DNA of 64,000 nt from Candidatus Peribacteria bacterium. GTDB lineage: Bacteria > Patescibacteriota > Gracilibacteria > Peribacterales > Peribacteraceae. The first letter of the stretch is position 1. Every line of letters begins with the position of its first letter. Below, in pieces: positions 45,007-55,477 of this stretch. The position numbers and the translations under genes were made by a program. Where the stretch lies: assembly GCA_023245935.1 (NCBI GenBank), contig JAHFJM010000003.1, positions 101,070 to 165,069 of the forward strand, given 5' to 3'. Under the pieces are notes generated by a model, which made no database searches, had not been told where the DNA came from, and saw only the letters and a list, made by a program, of their open reading frames with translations.

Positions 45007-45809
45007 TGGCATCCATTTCCATATCATTGGCATCGGAAGCCGTTGGTGCTGTCGGTTCCTTTCAGGTCCGGAACACCATGCTCATGGCATGGCTCACGAT
45101 GTTTTTGCTCTTCATCGTCTCCGCCTGCGTTCGTGCAACGAAGTATGCACTCGTTCCGAGCCGTTTTCAGGCAGCGGTGGAGATCGTCCTCGGCAGTTTG
45201 TACGACCTGTTCGCATCGATTCTCAATCAGGATAGGCTCACGAAACAATTCTTCCCGATGCTCGCAACCATGCTTCTCTTCATCGTGCTCGGCAACTGGA
45301 TCGGCATTCTGCCCGGCGTCGGAACCATTACGATTCAAGCAATGCATGAGGGACGGATGGAAGCGGTTCCGCTTCTGCGTTCGATGAATGCCGATGTGAA
45401 CATGACCCTTGCCATTGCCATCATCGCGATGTTCGCCGTGCAGTTCTACGGAATGTGGGAGCTCGGATTTCGATCGTACGCAGGCAAATTCATCGTTGCG
45501 CCGTGGAAGAATCCGATGGGAACGTTCCTCGGTTTTCTGGAAGTCATCAGCGAGTTCTCACGCATCATCAGCTTCACGTTCCGTCTCTTCGGTAACATCT
45601 TCGCCGGAGAAGTTCTCCTCGCCGTCATTGCTTTCCTCGTTCCCTACATCGCACCCGTGCCGTTCCTCGGTATGGAGTTACTTGTGGGTTTGATTCAGGG
45701 ATTCGTGTTCGCGCTCCTCACGACGGTGTTCCTCAAAATCGCCGTCACGGAGCACGATGCGTCGCATGAGGACGCTCCTCCCGCTTCTTCCAATCACGCC
45801 ATGGCTTAA
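45006..45809 (+). CDS. atpB: ATP synthase Fo subunit a
   Basis: FRLFGNIFAGEVLL, multi-TM subunit a pattern. Confidence 0.93.
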   Translation: MASISISLASEAVGAVGSFQVRNTMLMAWLTMFLLFIVSACVRATKYALVPSRFQAAVEIVLGSLYDLFASILNQDRLTKQFFPMLATMLLFIVLGNWIGILPGVGTITIQAMHEGRMEAVPLLRSMNADVNMTLAIAIIAMFAVQFYGMWELGFRSYAGKFIVAPWKNPMGTFLGFLEVISEFSRIISFTFRLFGNIFAGEVLLAVIAFLVPYIAPVPFLGMELLVGLIQGFVFALLTTVFLKIAVTEHDASHEDAPPASSNHAMA

Positions 45810-46130
<321 letters not shown>

Positions 46131-46132
46131 GC

Positions 46133-46642
46133 ATGAATCAATTTCTCTCCGCGTTCGGCATCGAATGGTCTGCGCTCGTCGCGCAGGCTGTCAACTTCCT
46201 GATTCTCGTCTTCGTACTGTCGAGGTACGTCTACAAACCCGTTCTCGGGATCATCGACAGGCGCAGGGAAGCCATCGCCGAGTCGATGGAGAAAGTGAAA
46301 GAGATCGAACATGCCAAAGAGAAGGTCGACCTCGAGCGTGCCGCCATTCTCCGCAAGGCGGATATCGAAGCGGGAGCACTCCTCGAGCGTGCGAAAACCG
46401 AAGCCGAAACCGTGCGCACGGAAATCGAGAAAGCAGCCAAACTGCAGGCGGCGCAGATCGTCACGAAAGGCATGGAACAACTCGAGAATGAGCGTGCAAC
46501 CATGATCAGAGAGGTCCAGAACAAGCTTGCACACGCCATTGTTCTCTCGGCGGAGAAAATCCTTCGTCGCGAGTTCAGCAAGGCGGATCAGGAAAATTTT
46601 GAGACGGAACTGAAGCAGAATCTCCCCACCATGTTGTCATGA
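46133..46642 (+). CDS. atpF: ATP synthase Fo subunit b
   Basis: N-terminal TM followed by YKPVLGIIDRRREAIAESMEK and a long charged helix. Confidence 0.93.
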   Translation: MNQFLSAFGIEWSALVAQAVNFLILVFVLSRYVYKPVLGIIDRRREAIAESMEKVKEIEHAKEKVDLERAAILRKADIEAGALLERAKTEAETVRTEIEKAAKLQAAQIVTKGMEQLENERATMIREVQNKLAHAIVLSAEKILRREFSKADQENFETELKQNLPTMLS

Positions 46643-47040
46643 GGATCACGCCGAAAGACATTGCGCGTTCGCTGATCGACTCCCTCGCGTCGGCATCGCT
46701 TTCCGTCGACGATGCGTGCGACAGTGCCATCGGACTTCTGAAGCGTTCGTGCCCCGGCGTTGCGCTTCGCGAATTCATCAGAATGGTCGAACGTGAGGTG
46801 AGGAAGAGGGGACTCACAACGTCGGCGATGCTTGTCGTCCCAAACGAGCAGTCCATTCAAGCCGACACGATTGCACCGCTCCTCGCATCGAAATCCGGCA
46901 AGAAAGTCCACGTGGATCGCAAAACCGAGCCCGAACTGATCGGAGGCGCCGTGTTTCTGGTCGACCATCGGCGCATCGACTGCAGCATTCAGGGCGCTCT
47001 TGCGGCACTCCTTCGCAGCTGTCTGCAACCACTTGAATAA
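46639..47040 (+). CDS. atpH: ATP synthase F1 subunit delta (short form, 133 aa)
   Basis: Position between atpF and atpA (ATGA overlap); C-terminal [35 protein letters not shown]. Confidence 0.85.
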   Translation: MRITPKDIARSLIDSLASASLSVDDACDSAIGLLKRSCPGVALREFIRMVEREVRKRGLTTSAMLVVPNEQSIQADTIAPLLASKSGKKVHVDRKTEPELIGGAVFLVDHRRIDCSIQGALAALLRSCLQPLE

Positions 47041-47066
47041 TTTCTTCGTTTCCTCCCTCTCCTCCC

Positions 47067-48629
47067 ATGAGTCTCTCCACCAATCTCATCAAGACGCTCG
47101 AAGAACGGATCGCGCAGTACAAGCCGTCCGTGACCGAAGAGCATGTCGGTACCGTCGTCCAAGTCGGTGACGGCATCGCCAAGATCACGGGGCTCACGAC
47201 CATCGGTTCCGGAGAGATGATCGATTTCGGCAACGGCGTGCTCGGCAGTGCCCTCAACCTCGAGGAAGAACTCGTCGGTGCGGTGATCTACGGAGATTAC
47301 ACGCTCGTGAGCGAAGGACAGACCGTCAAAGCTCTCGGACGCGTGCTCTCGGTACCGGTCGGTGAGGCGCTCATCGGGCGTGTCGTGTCGCCGCTCGGCA
47401 TCGCCAAAGACAACGGACCCGCTCTGAAACTCGAGACGATGTATCCGATCGAGAAGGTCGCCGCCGGCGTCATCGAACGCAAGTCGGTGACTGTTCCGCT
47501 GCAAACCGGCATCACGTCGATTGACGCGATGATTCCGATTGGTCGCGGTCAGCGCGAACTGATCATCGGGGACAGGCAGACCGGCAAGACCGCGGTTGCC
47601 ATCGACACGATCCTGAACCAGAAGAAGACGCAGCTGACGGATCGTCCGGTCATCTGCATCTACGTTGCGATCGGTCAGAAAGAAGCGAAAGTCGCGCGCA
47701 TCGTTGCGGAGCTCGAAAAACACGGCGCCATGGAGTACACGATCGTCGTGAGCGCATCGGCATCCGAGCCAGCGTCGCTTTCGTACATTGCGCCGTTTGC
47801 CGGCACCGCGATGGGCGAGTACTTCGTCGATCAGGGCAAAGACGTGCTCATCATCTACGATGACCTGAGTCGTCAGGCGTGGGCGTACCGACAGATCTCG
47901 CTGCTGCTTCGTCGCCCCCCGGGACGCGAGGCGTATCCGGGAGACGTGTTCTATCTCCACTCGCGTCTTCTCGAACGTGCAGTGTGTCTGGATGAGAAGC
48001 ACGGCGGAGGCTCACTCACGGCTCTGCCGATCATCGAGACGCAGGCAGGCGACATCGCCGCATACATTCCAACGAACGTGATCAGCATCACCGACGGTCA
48101 GATCTTTCTGGAGGCTGATCTTTTCTACAAAGGCATAAGGCCCGCCGTGAACGTCGGAACATCCGTTTCGCGTGTGGGATCCGCCGCGCAAAGAAAGTCC
48201 ATGAAGAAGGTTGCCGGAAAGATGCGTCTCGATCTCGCACAGTACCGAGAGCTTGCGGTGTTCGCGCAGTTCGGATCCGATCTCGATGCCGCAACCAAGA
48301 AACAGCTCGATCGCGGAGCGAGGCTCACCGAGATCTTAAAACAGCAGCAGTTCGAGCCGTTATCCGTTGGCGAACAGGTCTCGCTTCTCTACGTTGCCGT
48401 GAACGGTCACCTCGATGAAGTGCCGGTCGCGGAGGTGAAAGCGTTCAGCGATAAATTCCTGAAGGGCATGCGTGAGAAACACTTCGATCTGCTGAAGGTT
48501 CTCGACATGGAACTCACCAAAGAGGCAGAGGATCAACTCGCGAGACTTATCACTGCGGATCGCAATGCGGCATACCCGCCGGCGGTTGTTGAGGAGAAAA
48601 AGAAACCGGCAGAGATGAAGAAGAAGTAA
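47067..48629 (+). CDS. atpA: ATP synthase F1 subunit alpha
   Basis: [60 protein letters not shown]. Confidence 0.97.
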   Translation: MSLSTNLIKTLEERIAQYKPSVTEEHVGTVVQVGDGIAKITGLTTIGSGEMIDFGNGVLGSALNLEEELVGAVIYGDYTLVSEGQTVKALGRVLSVPVGEALIGRVVSPLGIAKDNGPALKLETMYPIEKVAAGVIERKSVTVPLQTGITSIDAMIPIGRGQRELIIGDRQTGKTAVAIDTILNQKKTQLTDRPVICIYVAIGQKEAKVARIVAELEKHGAMEYTIVVSASASEPASLSYIAPFAGTAMGEYFVDQGKDVLIIYDDLSRQAWAYRQISLLLRRPPGREAYPGDVFYLHSRLLERAVCLDEKHGGGSLTALPIIETQAGDIAAYIPTNVISITDGQIFLEADLFYKGIRPAVNVGTSVSRVGSAAQRKSMKKVAGKMRLDLAQYRELAVFAQFGSDLDAATKKQLDRGARLTEILKQQQFEPLSVGEQVSLLYVAVNGHLDEVPVAEVKAFSDKFLKGMREKHFDLLKVLDMELTKEAEDQLARLITADRNAAYPPAVVEEKKKPAEMKKK

Positions 48630-48647
48630 TTCCAAGCACCCACTCTC

Positions 48648-49580
48648 ATGAGAAGTCTTCGCGACATTCGGCGCAAGATGAAGGCGATCAAGTCCACGAG
48701 ACAGGTCACCAAAGCCATGGAACTTGTTGCCGCATCGAAGATGCGTAAAGCAGTGCAGAGTGCGCAGGCACTCCGTCGCTACGCGCTCCATGCATGGGAA
48801 ATCCTGATGAGTATCGGTCGCACGCATTCCGCCGATCATCCCTTCCTCCTGCAACGAAAAGTGAAGAAGGTTCTCGGCATCATCTTCACCTCCGACAGAG
48901 GGCTGTGCGGAAGTCTGAATGCGCAGCTTCTGAAATCGCTTCAGAAATACATCAACGGCGTGTCTGCACTCAAAACATTCGATTCCATGGATTTCATCAC
49001 GGTCGGCAGGAAAGGGCACCAGATGCTCACGCGCCAGAAGCGTACGGTGATCGCGACGTTCCCCGCTCTCAGCAATCATCCGTCCATCAAAGACGTGCGT
49101 CCGATTGCGAAGCTTGCCATCGATGAATTCAAGAAAGGAACGTACGATCACGTCGTGCTCGTCTACACGGATTTCATCTCGCCGATCGTGCAGCAGGCGT
49201 CGGTGAAGGTGCTCCTGCCGTTTTCTCCGAGCGAAGTGCGCGAGGTTGTCAGTGTGATTCTCGAGAACCGGAAGCTCAGCAAAGAACAGCAGGAGATCAA
49301 GCCGACACAGATCGGCAAAGGACAGGAGTTCGTCTTCGAGCCGACACCGGAAGAAGTGCTGGATGTGATCCTGCCGCAGCTCACCGAGACGCAGATTTTT
49401 CAAGCGGTGCTCGAGTCCGTTGCCTCCGAGCACTCGGCTCGCATGATGGCGATGCACAGCGCAACCGACAGCGCGTCGGAAATCCTGGATGACATCACGC
49501 TGACCTATAACCAGACACGACAAGCGAGCATCACGGCAGAACTCGCGGAACTCTCTGCGGGTGCTGCGGCGCTGGGGTAA
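48648..49580 (+). CDS. atpG: ATP synthase F1 subunit gamma
   Basis: MRSLRDIRRKMKAIKSTRQVTKAMELVAASKMRKA, SDRGLCGSLNAQLL, NQTRQASITAEL. Confidence 0.95.
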   Translation: MRSLRDIRRKMKAIKSTRQVTKAMELVAASKMRKAVQSAQALRRYALHAWEILMSIGRTHSADHPFLLQRKVKKVLGIIFTSDRGLCGSLNAQLLKSLQKYINGVSALKTFDSMDFITVGRKGHQMLTRQKRTVIATFPALSNHPSIKDVRPIAKLAIDEFKKGTYDHVVLVYTDFISPIVQQASVKVLLPFSPSEVREVVSVILENRKLSKEQQEIKPTQIGKGQEFVFEPTPEEVLDVILPQLTETQIFQAVLESVASEHSARMMAMHSATDSASEILDDITLTYNQTRQASITAELAELSAGAAALG

Positions 49581-49584
49581 TGAT

Positions 49585-49605
49585 GAGCTTTGAGCTTTGA
49601 GCTTT
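49585..49605 (+). repeat. heptanucleotide array (GAGCTTT)x3 between atpG and dedA
   Basis: Direct reading; same unit as 40379-40406, reverse complement of 13310-13337. Confidence 0.85.
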
Positions 49606-49624
49606 GAGCGCTAAGATTTTTTCG

Positions 49625-50263
49625 ATGCTTCTCCTCCACTCCCTCCTCGACTTCTTCCTCCACATCGACACCCATCTCGGTTCTATTCTGCAGGAGTACG
49701 GCGCACTGACGTACCTGATTCTCTTCCTCATCATCTTCTGCGAAACCGGGCTTGTCGTCACACCGTTTCTCCCCGGTGATTCGCTTCTCTTCGCTGCAGG
49801 CGCATTTGCTGCGCGCGGCTCGATGAACGGGATCGTTCTGTTCGTTCTTCTTTCTGTCGCCGCCATAGCAGGCAACACGACGAACTATTTCATTGGCAGG
49901 CACGTCGGGGTCGCTGCGTACGGCTGGAATTCGCGGTTCATCAAACAGGAACATCTGCAGCATACGAAACAGTTCTTTGCCGTGCACGGCGGACTGACCA
50001 TCATCATCACGCGTTTTATGCCGATCGTACGAACATTCGCCCCGTTCGTCGCGGGAATCGGTCACATGCCACTCCGCACCTTCTTCGCCTATAACATTGC
50101 CGGAGGACTTCTGTGGGTAACGCTCTTCGTCGGCGGAGGGTACTTCTTCGGCACGCTGCCGTTCGTGGAAAAGAATTTCTCTGCAGTTATTCTGGTGATT
50201 ATTGTGTTCTCGGTCTTGCCCGGGCTTTTTGCATGGATGAAGAGGCGGGTCGCGAGTGTGTGA
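49625..50263 (+). CDS. DedA family (SNARE-associated) membrane protein
   Basis: FCETGLVVTPFLPGDSLLFAAGAFA, FIGRHVGVAAY, RFMPIVRTFAPFVAGIGHM. Confidence 0.92.
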   Translation: MLLLHSLLDFFLHIDTHLGSILQEYGALTYLILFLIIFCETGLVVTPFLPGDSLLFAAGAFAARGSMNGIVLFVLLSVAAIAGNTTNYFIGRHVGVAAYGWNSRFIKQEHLQHTKQFFAVHGGLTIIITRFMPIVRTFAPFVAGIGHMPLRTFFAYNIAGGLLWVTLFVGGGYFFGTLPFVEKNFSAVILVIIVFSVLPGLFAWMKRRVASV

Positions 50264-50280
50264 GAGTTCGTTTCCTCGTA

Positions 50281-50333
50281 ACGGTCCTCACTCCGTCCTG
50301 CGGGACACCTCTCTCCATCGGCTGGAGAGAGGA
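50281..50333 (+). repeat. REP-like palindrome (subtype B)
   Basis: ACGGTCCTCACTCCGTCCTGCGGGACACCTCTCTCC-atcggct-GGAGAGAGG. Confidence 0.75.
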
Positions 50334-50360
50334 GGATTTGTATTGAGTGGAACTCGGGCT

Positions 50361-50406
50361 CCCCCTTCTCCGGTACACGGAGAAGGGGTCAGGGGATGAG
50401 GACCGT
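50361..50406 (-). repeat. REP-like palindrome (subtype A), inverted partner of 50281-50333
   Basis: CCCCCTTCTCC-ggtacac-GGAGAAGGGGTCAGGGGATGAGGACCGT; outer ends ACGGTCCTCA/TGAGGACCGT are inverted repeats. Confidence 0.8.
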
Positions 50407-50430
50407 AAGGCGAGAAGGATTTTTTTTGGA

Positions 50431-51849
50431 TCATTCCTTACTCTCGAGGGTTTTTTGCAGAAGCACCATCACCACCATCACCGCAATTGGCATGATGTGC
50501 AGCAGTCCTCTGCTTAAGCCTGTCTGCATGATTGCCTCCGTTGCGAGTGATGAAACGAAGATGAAGATCAGGAATTGAGCTGCAACAGTGACGAGCAGGA
50601 AGACCGTGAGTACGCCTTCCGGAAGTTTGAAGGCGGATTTTCCTGACAGAATGATGGTGAGTGGAGTGACGAGAGGTAAGAGCAGCCAGTTTGGTTCATG
50701 ACTCAGGTGAAACCAGATTGCTTGTATAACTTTTGTGTTCAAAGATAACGTCAGCCCTGAGACGGATTTTGCATTGCCGAACGTCAATCCGTGCATCCAT
50801 TTAAACAGAAGCCATGGCGCAGCAAAGAGGAGAGCAAGGAGTGCGAAGAGCGCAAAAGTTTTTCGCACCTGCTCGGCAGTCAGCAGAGCAACTTTTTTCT
50901 TTGCGAGAAGAATCCAGACGAAGAGAATCGTCATGGTCGGTGCATACAGAACGGATGCTTCGTTCTTCGTGAAAATCATGAGCCCGAGTGCGAAACCGAA
51001 AAGCTTCACCCATGTCTTCACTTTCTCACGGTCTTCCGTTTCCGACATCGCAAAGAGACAGATCATCGGAAGAAGAATGTGTGCTGCCATGAAGATGTCC
51101 GCGTACGGATTTGTTGCCTGAATCAGAAGCAGCGGAAGGGAGACGAGGAGGTAGACACCGAAGAGGCTGAGCATTGGTTGTAAACGGCGTCGAAGTCCGA
51201 AGTAAAAACTTCCGATCAGCCCTGCAAACCAAATCAAATGCAGACTGTTCACGAGCGGTTCCTCCCACGATCCGCGAAGAACGCTGAGCCACGTCTTCAG
51301 GAGCGGAACGGTGACCGGATACGAGCTGACTCCGCTTGCAGACTGGACGATGCCGTTCCCGACAGGAATTTCCAGCAGCAGTTTTTCATTCAAGTAAAAC
51401 ATCTTCCCGCGCATGTTCCAGTTATTGAACGAATCATCCCAGTACGTCGGCACCGAAACGAGGTCGTAGGCACCGGCGAGGATTTTCATTGCTGTCCAGA
51501 TCGTGAGGAGAAGAATGCCGATCTTCATCCATGTTGGAAGTGGAGTCGACGGTGCGTACTCGGGAGCAGTGCTTTGGCGTGAGAAAGATCGTGTGACGAT
51601 TGCAGCGATGATGAGAATTGCAGTAGCGATGAGTGACGGAATCAGAAAGCCACTCAGCGTCAGTGCAGTAAGCCCAAGAACATGCGGGAGGAAGACGATC
51701 AGCGCGAAGAGCGTCGGTCCAAGAATCAGCGCGAAGAACCATCGCTCCGCTCTCCCGAGAACCGGGTTCTTTCCTTCAAGCAGCAGAAGCGATATCCATC
51801 CGAGGATGACGGGGATCGCGATGCCGACGAGGAAGGCAAAGAAGTTCAT
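50431..51849 (-). CDS. polytopic membrane protein, glycosyltransferase (GT39/ArnT)-like
   Basis: Many TM segments; DSFNNWNMRGKMFYLNEK and long hydrophobic repeats; family assignment tentative. Confidence 0.6.
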   Translation of the reverse strand: MNFFAFLVGIAIPVILGWISLLLLEGKNPVLGRAERWFFALILGPTLFALIVFLPHVLGLTALTLSGFLIPSLIATAILIIAAIVTRSFSRQSTAPEYAPSTPLPTWMKIGILLLTIWTAMKILAGAYDLVSVPTYWDDSFNNWNMRGKMFYLNEKLLLEIPVGNGIVQSASGVSSYPVTVPLLKTWLSVLRGSWEEPLVNSLHLIWFAGLIGSFYFGLRRRLQPMLSLFGVYLLVSLPLLLIQATNPYADIFMAAHILLPMICLFAMSETEDREKVKTWVKLFGFALGLMIFTKNEASVLYAPTMTILFVWILLAKKKVALLTAEQVRKTFALFALLALLFAAPWLLFKWMHGLTFGNAKSVSGLTLSLNTKVIQAIWFHLSHEPNWLLLPLVTPLTIILSGKSAFKLPEGVLTVFLLVTVAAQFLIFIFVSSLATEAIMQTGLSRGLLHIMPIAVMVVMVLLQKTLESKE

Positions 51850-53024
51850 AGAGTCAGCGTAGGAGCCGGTTTCTGAAATGTCCGGAAGACGAAAGAGGAC
51901 TCGTCGAAGCGACCGAGAATTTTTCCCGGCTGTGAGACGGGCTCACCTTCGATCGTCAGTTGGTTCGCCTCATTGAGACCGACATCGCTCCGATGGTAGA
52001 TCACCCACGTATCGTCATGATCGAAGTCGATGCCCGGGATCGCGGGATACGTCAGGTACCGCATGTTGCCGAGGTACGGCCACTGCTGCTCGGCGAAGAA
52101 GATGTAACTCTCGCGGTCGAAGACGTACGGTGCCGCAAAGGCGGCGAAGTCGTAGAAACGATCACGATCACGGAACGTTCGCGTTGCGTCGGAGGCTGCG
52201 ATGTACGACGTGTGATCAGCGCTGACATACGAGAGAAATTCGGAGCCCTCACGGAGATCGAACACGATCCAGACTGCAGCGACGAGAACACAGCCGATAA
52301 GCAATGCTTTGCGTTTCGTTTCGTCGCTCTGTGAGAATCGCGCACGCAAGATGAGTAGTACAATCAGAATCAGAAGACCGATGTTGATGACGTAGGTCCA
52401 AGAGGTCGTTGGCGGCGGGAGCACCGAAAATAAAGATTGTCTCGCGAGCGGGTTGCTCGCCACTTGCGGTCCCCACAGAAAATTGATGCTGTAGGTTCGG
52501 TACCGGTCGAATGTCCAGAATGACTTGATGGTCTCGAGGAGACGTTCAGCGGGGTTCAGTGCATCGAAGCGGATCTGATGCAGGAGGATTGTGCTGTTTG
52601 GTTTGAGCACGATACCCAGTTTTTTGTTTGCCGCGTACCAGTTCTGCGCTCCGGAGATCTGAAACTGTGTCACGATGTTCGCACCCGCCGGAACACTGAT
52701 CGGAATATCGTAGTTCGTTTGGTTTTGGTCACTGTCATAGATCCAGACAAAGTACGCATCGGTCGGTTCCTGCGCGCTCACGGTGACGGATCCGAAATCG
52801 GGGGAGATCGTCAGTTGGTTATCGGTGACAAAGAGTCCTGTCCCCGTTGTCTGCAGCAGAATGCCATTTGGCATTTGTTGCATCTTGATCGACCCTTTTC
52901 CTTCCCACGTTGCATTCACTGCCCCTGCTCCAAAGTCGAACGTCTGGATGGTCGTGGCAAACACCATTGTTGGCAGTAACAAAGTGCCGAAAAACAGTAT
53001 GCTACGCAGTGAACGAAAAGACAT
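51846..53024 (-). CDS. membrane-anchored hypothetical protein with signal peptide, overlapping the downstream membrane protein gene
   Basis: MSFRSLRSILFFGTLLLPTMVFATTIQTFDFGAG; longer track ORF start (53243) runs through a REP-like repeat and is unlikely; ATGA overlap with 50431-51849. Confidence 0.65.
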   Translation of the reverse strand: MSFRSLRSILFFGTLLLPTMVFATTIQTFDFGAGAVNATWEGKGSIKMQQMPNGILLQTTGTGLFVTDNQLTISPDFGSVTVSAQEPTDAYFVWIYDSDQNQTNYDIPISVPAGANIVTQFQISGAQNWYAANKKLGIVLKPNSTILLHQIRFDALNPAERLLETIKSFWTFDRYRTYSINFLWGPQVASNPLARQSLFSVLPPPTTSWTYVINIGLLILIVLLILRARFSQSDETKRKALLIGCVLVAAVWIVFDLREGSEFLSYVSADHTSYIAASDATRTFRDRDRFYDFAAFAAPYVFDRESYIFFAEQQWPYLGNMRYLTYPAIPGIDFDHDDTWVIYHRSDVGLNEANQLTIEGEPVSQPGKILGRFDESSFVFRTFQKPAPTLTL

Positions 53025-53060
53025 GAGCAAAGTGTACTGCGATTGCTTTGTTTCCGCGAG

Positions 53061-53125
53061 ACGGTCCTCACTCCGCCCCGCCGAGCGGGGCACCTCTCTC
53101 CAAATTTTGGAGAGAGGAAGACCGT
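53061..53125 (+). repeat. REP-like palindrome (subtype B)
   Basis: ACGGTCCTCACTCCGCCCCGCCGAGCGGGGCACCTCTCTCC-aaatttt-GGAGAGAGGAAGACCGT. Confidence 0.75.
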
Positions 53126-53145
53126 AATCAGGGATAGTACGGGTT

Positions 53146-53190
53146 CCCCCTTCTCCAGCCGATGGAGAAGGGGTCAGGGGATGAGGATCG
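53146..53190 (-). repeat. REP-like palindrome (subtype A), inverted partner of 53061-53125
   Basis: CCCCCTTCTCC-agccgat-GGAGAAGGGGTCAGGGGATGAGGATCG. Confidence 0.8.
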
Positions 53191-53226
53191 AGGAGTATAC
53201 TGTTCGTGTTTTCCTCTTTATAACCT

Positions 53227-54534
53227 ATGCCTTCCCCCCTCACCTCCTTCGACCGCGCGATGAGCTTCCTTCGTGCAACGTTCGATCGTCTGAAACTTTC
53301 GACAAAAGAGAAGACGCTGCTGTCGACTCCGCAGCATATTCTGCATCACAACATCAGTTTCAAACTTGATAACGGCAAGATGATGAAAGTGCCTTCGTAC
53401 CGCGTTCAGTTCAACAATGCGAGGGGACCATACAAAGGTGGCATTCGTTACCATCTAGAAGCGGATATTGAGGAAGTGAAAGCGCTTGCCGCGTTGATGG
53501 CGATCAAGACTGCTGTTGTGAATATCCCTTTTGGGGGCGCAAAAGGCGGTATTCAGATCGATCCGAAGAAGTTAAGCTCATCCGAGCTTGAACGCCTCAG
53601 TCGCGCTTACATCCTGAGTATCGCAAATGACATCGGACCGGATATCGATGTGCCGGCACCCGACGTGAATACGAATCCGCAGATCATGGCATGGATGAGG
53701 GATGAGTACGAGAAGACGAAGCACGTGTACGCGCCTGATCTGATTACGGGAAAACCTCTCAGTTATGGCGGCTCTCTCGGCAGAGATAAGGCGACGGCAA
53801 GAGGAGGGTTCTTTATTCTTCAGGAGCTTGCGAAACTCGAACCACCGAATCTCCGGAATGCGCGTGTTGCGATTCAGGGCTTCGGGAATGCCGGAAGCGA
53901 GATTGCGATGTTCCTGCATGATGCCGGTGCGCAGATTGTTGCTGTGTCCGACTCTCAAGGGGGGATTTACTCGTACGTCGGTTTGGATCCGATACGAATC
54001 GAGAAATACAAGAAGGAGACGGGCTCGGTGCGCGGTCAGTACTGCAAAGGATCGGTGTGCGATCTGAAGCGACTGAAGATGGATGCAACGGAGGTAATCA
54101 GCAATGACGATCTGCTCCTCACTGACTGCGATATTCTGATTCCCGCAGCGCTCGATAACGTCATCACGGCGAAGAATGCGAAGAATATCCGTGCGAAGAT
54201 CATCCTCGAACTTGCGAATGGTCCCGTGTCACCCGAAGCGGATGTGATTCTCAAGAAGAAAGGCGTGATCGTCGTGCCGGATGTGCTCGCGAACGCCGGC
54301 GGCGTGACCGTCAGTTACTTCGAATGGGTGCAGGGCAGATCGGGAGATCAGTGGACGGCAGAGAAAGTCGATCGTGAACTGAAGCGCATCATGCTGCAGT
54401 CGTTCGATGATGTTCGCGCAGAAGCGAAGCGCAATGATCTTACGTACCGCGAGGCGGCATTCAACGTCGCAGTTCTGCGTATTGTCGATGCCATGAGGGT
54501 GCGGGGGTGGGTGAATGGAACGAAGGGCAAATGA
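53227..54534 (+). CDS. gdhA: Glu/Leu/Phe/Val dehydrogenase
   Basis: YRVQFNNARGPYKGGIRYH, PFGGAKGGI, DVPAPDVNTNPQIMAWMRDEY, VAIQGFGNAGSEIA. Confidence 0.95.
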   Translation: MPSPLTSFDRAMSFLRATFDRLKLSTKEKTLLSTPQHILHHNISFKLDNGKMMKVPSYRVQFNNARGPYKGGIRYHLEADIEEVKALAALMAIKTAVVNIPFGGAKGGIQIDPKKLSSSELERLSRAYILSIANDIGPDIDVPAPDVNTNPQIMAWMRDEYEKTKHVYAPDLITGKPLSYGGSLGRDKATARGGFFILQELAKLEPPNLRNARVAIQGFGNAGSEIAMFLHDAGAQIVAVSDSQGGIYSYVGLDPIRIEKYKKETGSVRGQYCKGSVCDLKRLKMDATEVISNDDLLLTDCDILIPAALDNVITAKNAKNIRAKIILELANGPVSPEADVILKKKGVIVVPDVLANAGGVTVSYFEWVQGRSGDQWTAEKVDRELKRIMLQSFDDVRAEAKRNDLTYREAAFNVAVLRIVDAMRVRGWVNGTKGK

Positions 54535-54558
54535 AAGCCTTTCCTGTACACTCCCTTC

Positions 54559-55395
54559 GTGCGTACGCTCATCATCAACGCCGACGATTTGGGTGCGAAC
54601 ACCCAGAGAACGCATGGGATTTTTCAGTGCTTCGAGTTCGGCATCGTCACGAATGCAACGCTGCTTCCGAATGCAACGGACTCCGATAGAGCAGGGAAGC
54701 AGGCGCGGGAAAAACGCCTCCCTACGGGGCTCCATCTGAATCTTACGGAAGAATATCCGCTCGGGAAACGTGAGAGCATCGAGTCGTTGCTTGAAGGGAA
54801 CGGAATGTTTCTGCAGGGCAATCGTATGAAGACTGCACTCGATGCAGGAGAAGTGAAGAAAGAGCATCTTGAGCGCGAGATAAGGGCGCAGATCGATTGG
54901 TTCTTCGATACGGTCGGCACGCCGACACATGTCGACTCGCATCATCACATTCATACGCATCCTTTCGTTGCCGCTGCGCTCATTCCCGTTCTCGAGCGGT
55001 ACGCCGTTCGCTTTGTTCGCATACCGCTTGAGGAACCTCTGCCGCCGTTCGGGTATATCATTACAAATGAGCAACTCGAGAAAACGAAGCGCATCAATGC
55101 ACAGGCGACAATTGCAAAAGAGATGTACGGAGCGTACGGCATCGCGACATCCGATCACTTCCGGGGGCTGACACTTGCGGGAAACGCATCACTCAAGAAT
55201 ATCCGACACATCATTGGGAGACTCCCCGAAGGGGTTACTGAATTGATGGTTCACCCTGGAAGTGCTTGCACCTATGGCACGCCGTTCGACTTGGATCCGC
55301 AGCGGCAGACGGAACTCCGGATGCTGACGGACGCGACTATCGCAGAGGAACTGAAGGAACGGGAGATACGACTGGCGTCGTATGGGGATCTCTAA
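54559..55395 (+). CDS. ChbG/YdjC family carbohydrate deacetylase
   Basis: LIINADDLGANTQRTHGIFQ, THVDSHHHIHTHPFVA, ELMVHPG. Confidence 0.9.
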   Translation: MRTLIINADDLGANTQRTHGIFQCFEFGIVTNATLLPNATDSDRAGKQAREKRLPTGLHLNLTEEYPLGKRESIESLLEGNGMFLQGNRMKTALDAGEVKKEHLEREIRAQIDWFFDTVGTPTHVDSHHHIHTHPFVAAALIPVLERYAVRFVRIPLEEPLPPFGYIITNEQLEKTKRINAQATIAKEMYGAYGIATSDHFRGLTLAGNASLKNIRHIIGRLPEGVTELMVHPGSACTYGTPFDLDPQRQTELRMLTDATIAEELKEREIRLASYGDL

Positions 55396-55477
55396 ACGTA
55401 CGAAGAAATCGATTTCTTCCTTGGTCAAGAGAACTCTTGTGCGAAGTTTCGAGAACCTGGTGTACCTTTTCCCTCCT

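Noticed and set aside
46989-48002. 337-aa minus-strand ORF opposite atpA
   Set aside because: Antisense to a highly conserved atpA sequence; Arg/His/Asp-rich shadow-ORF composition.
48360-49523. 387-aa minus-strand ORF opposite atpA/atpG
   Set aside because: Antisense shadow ORF over conserved ATP synthase genes.
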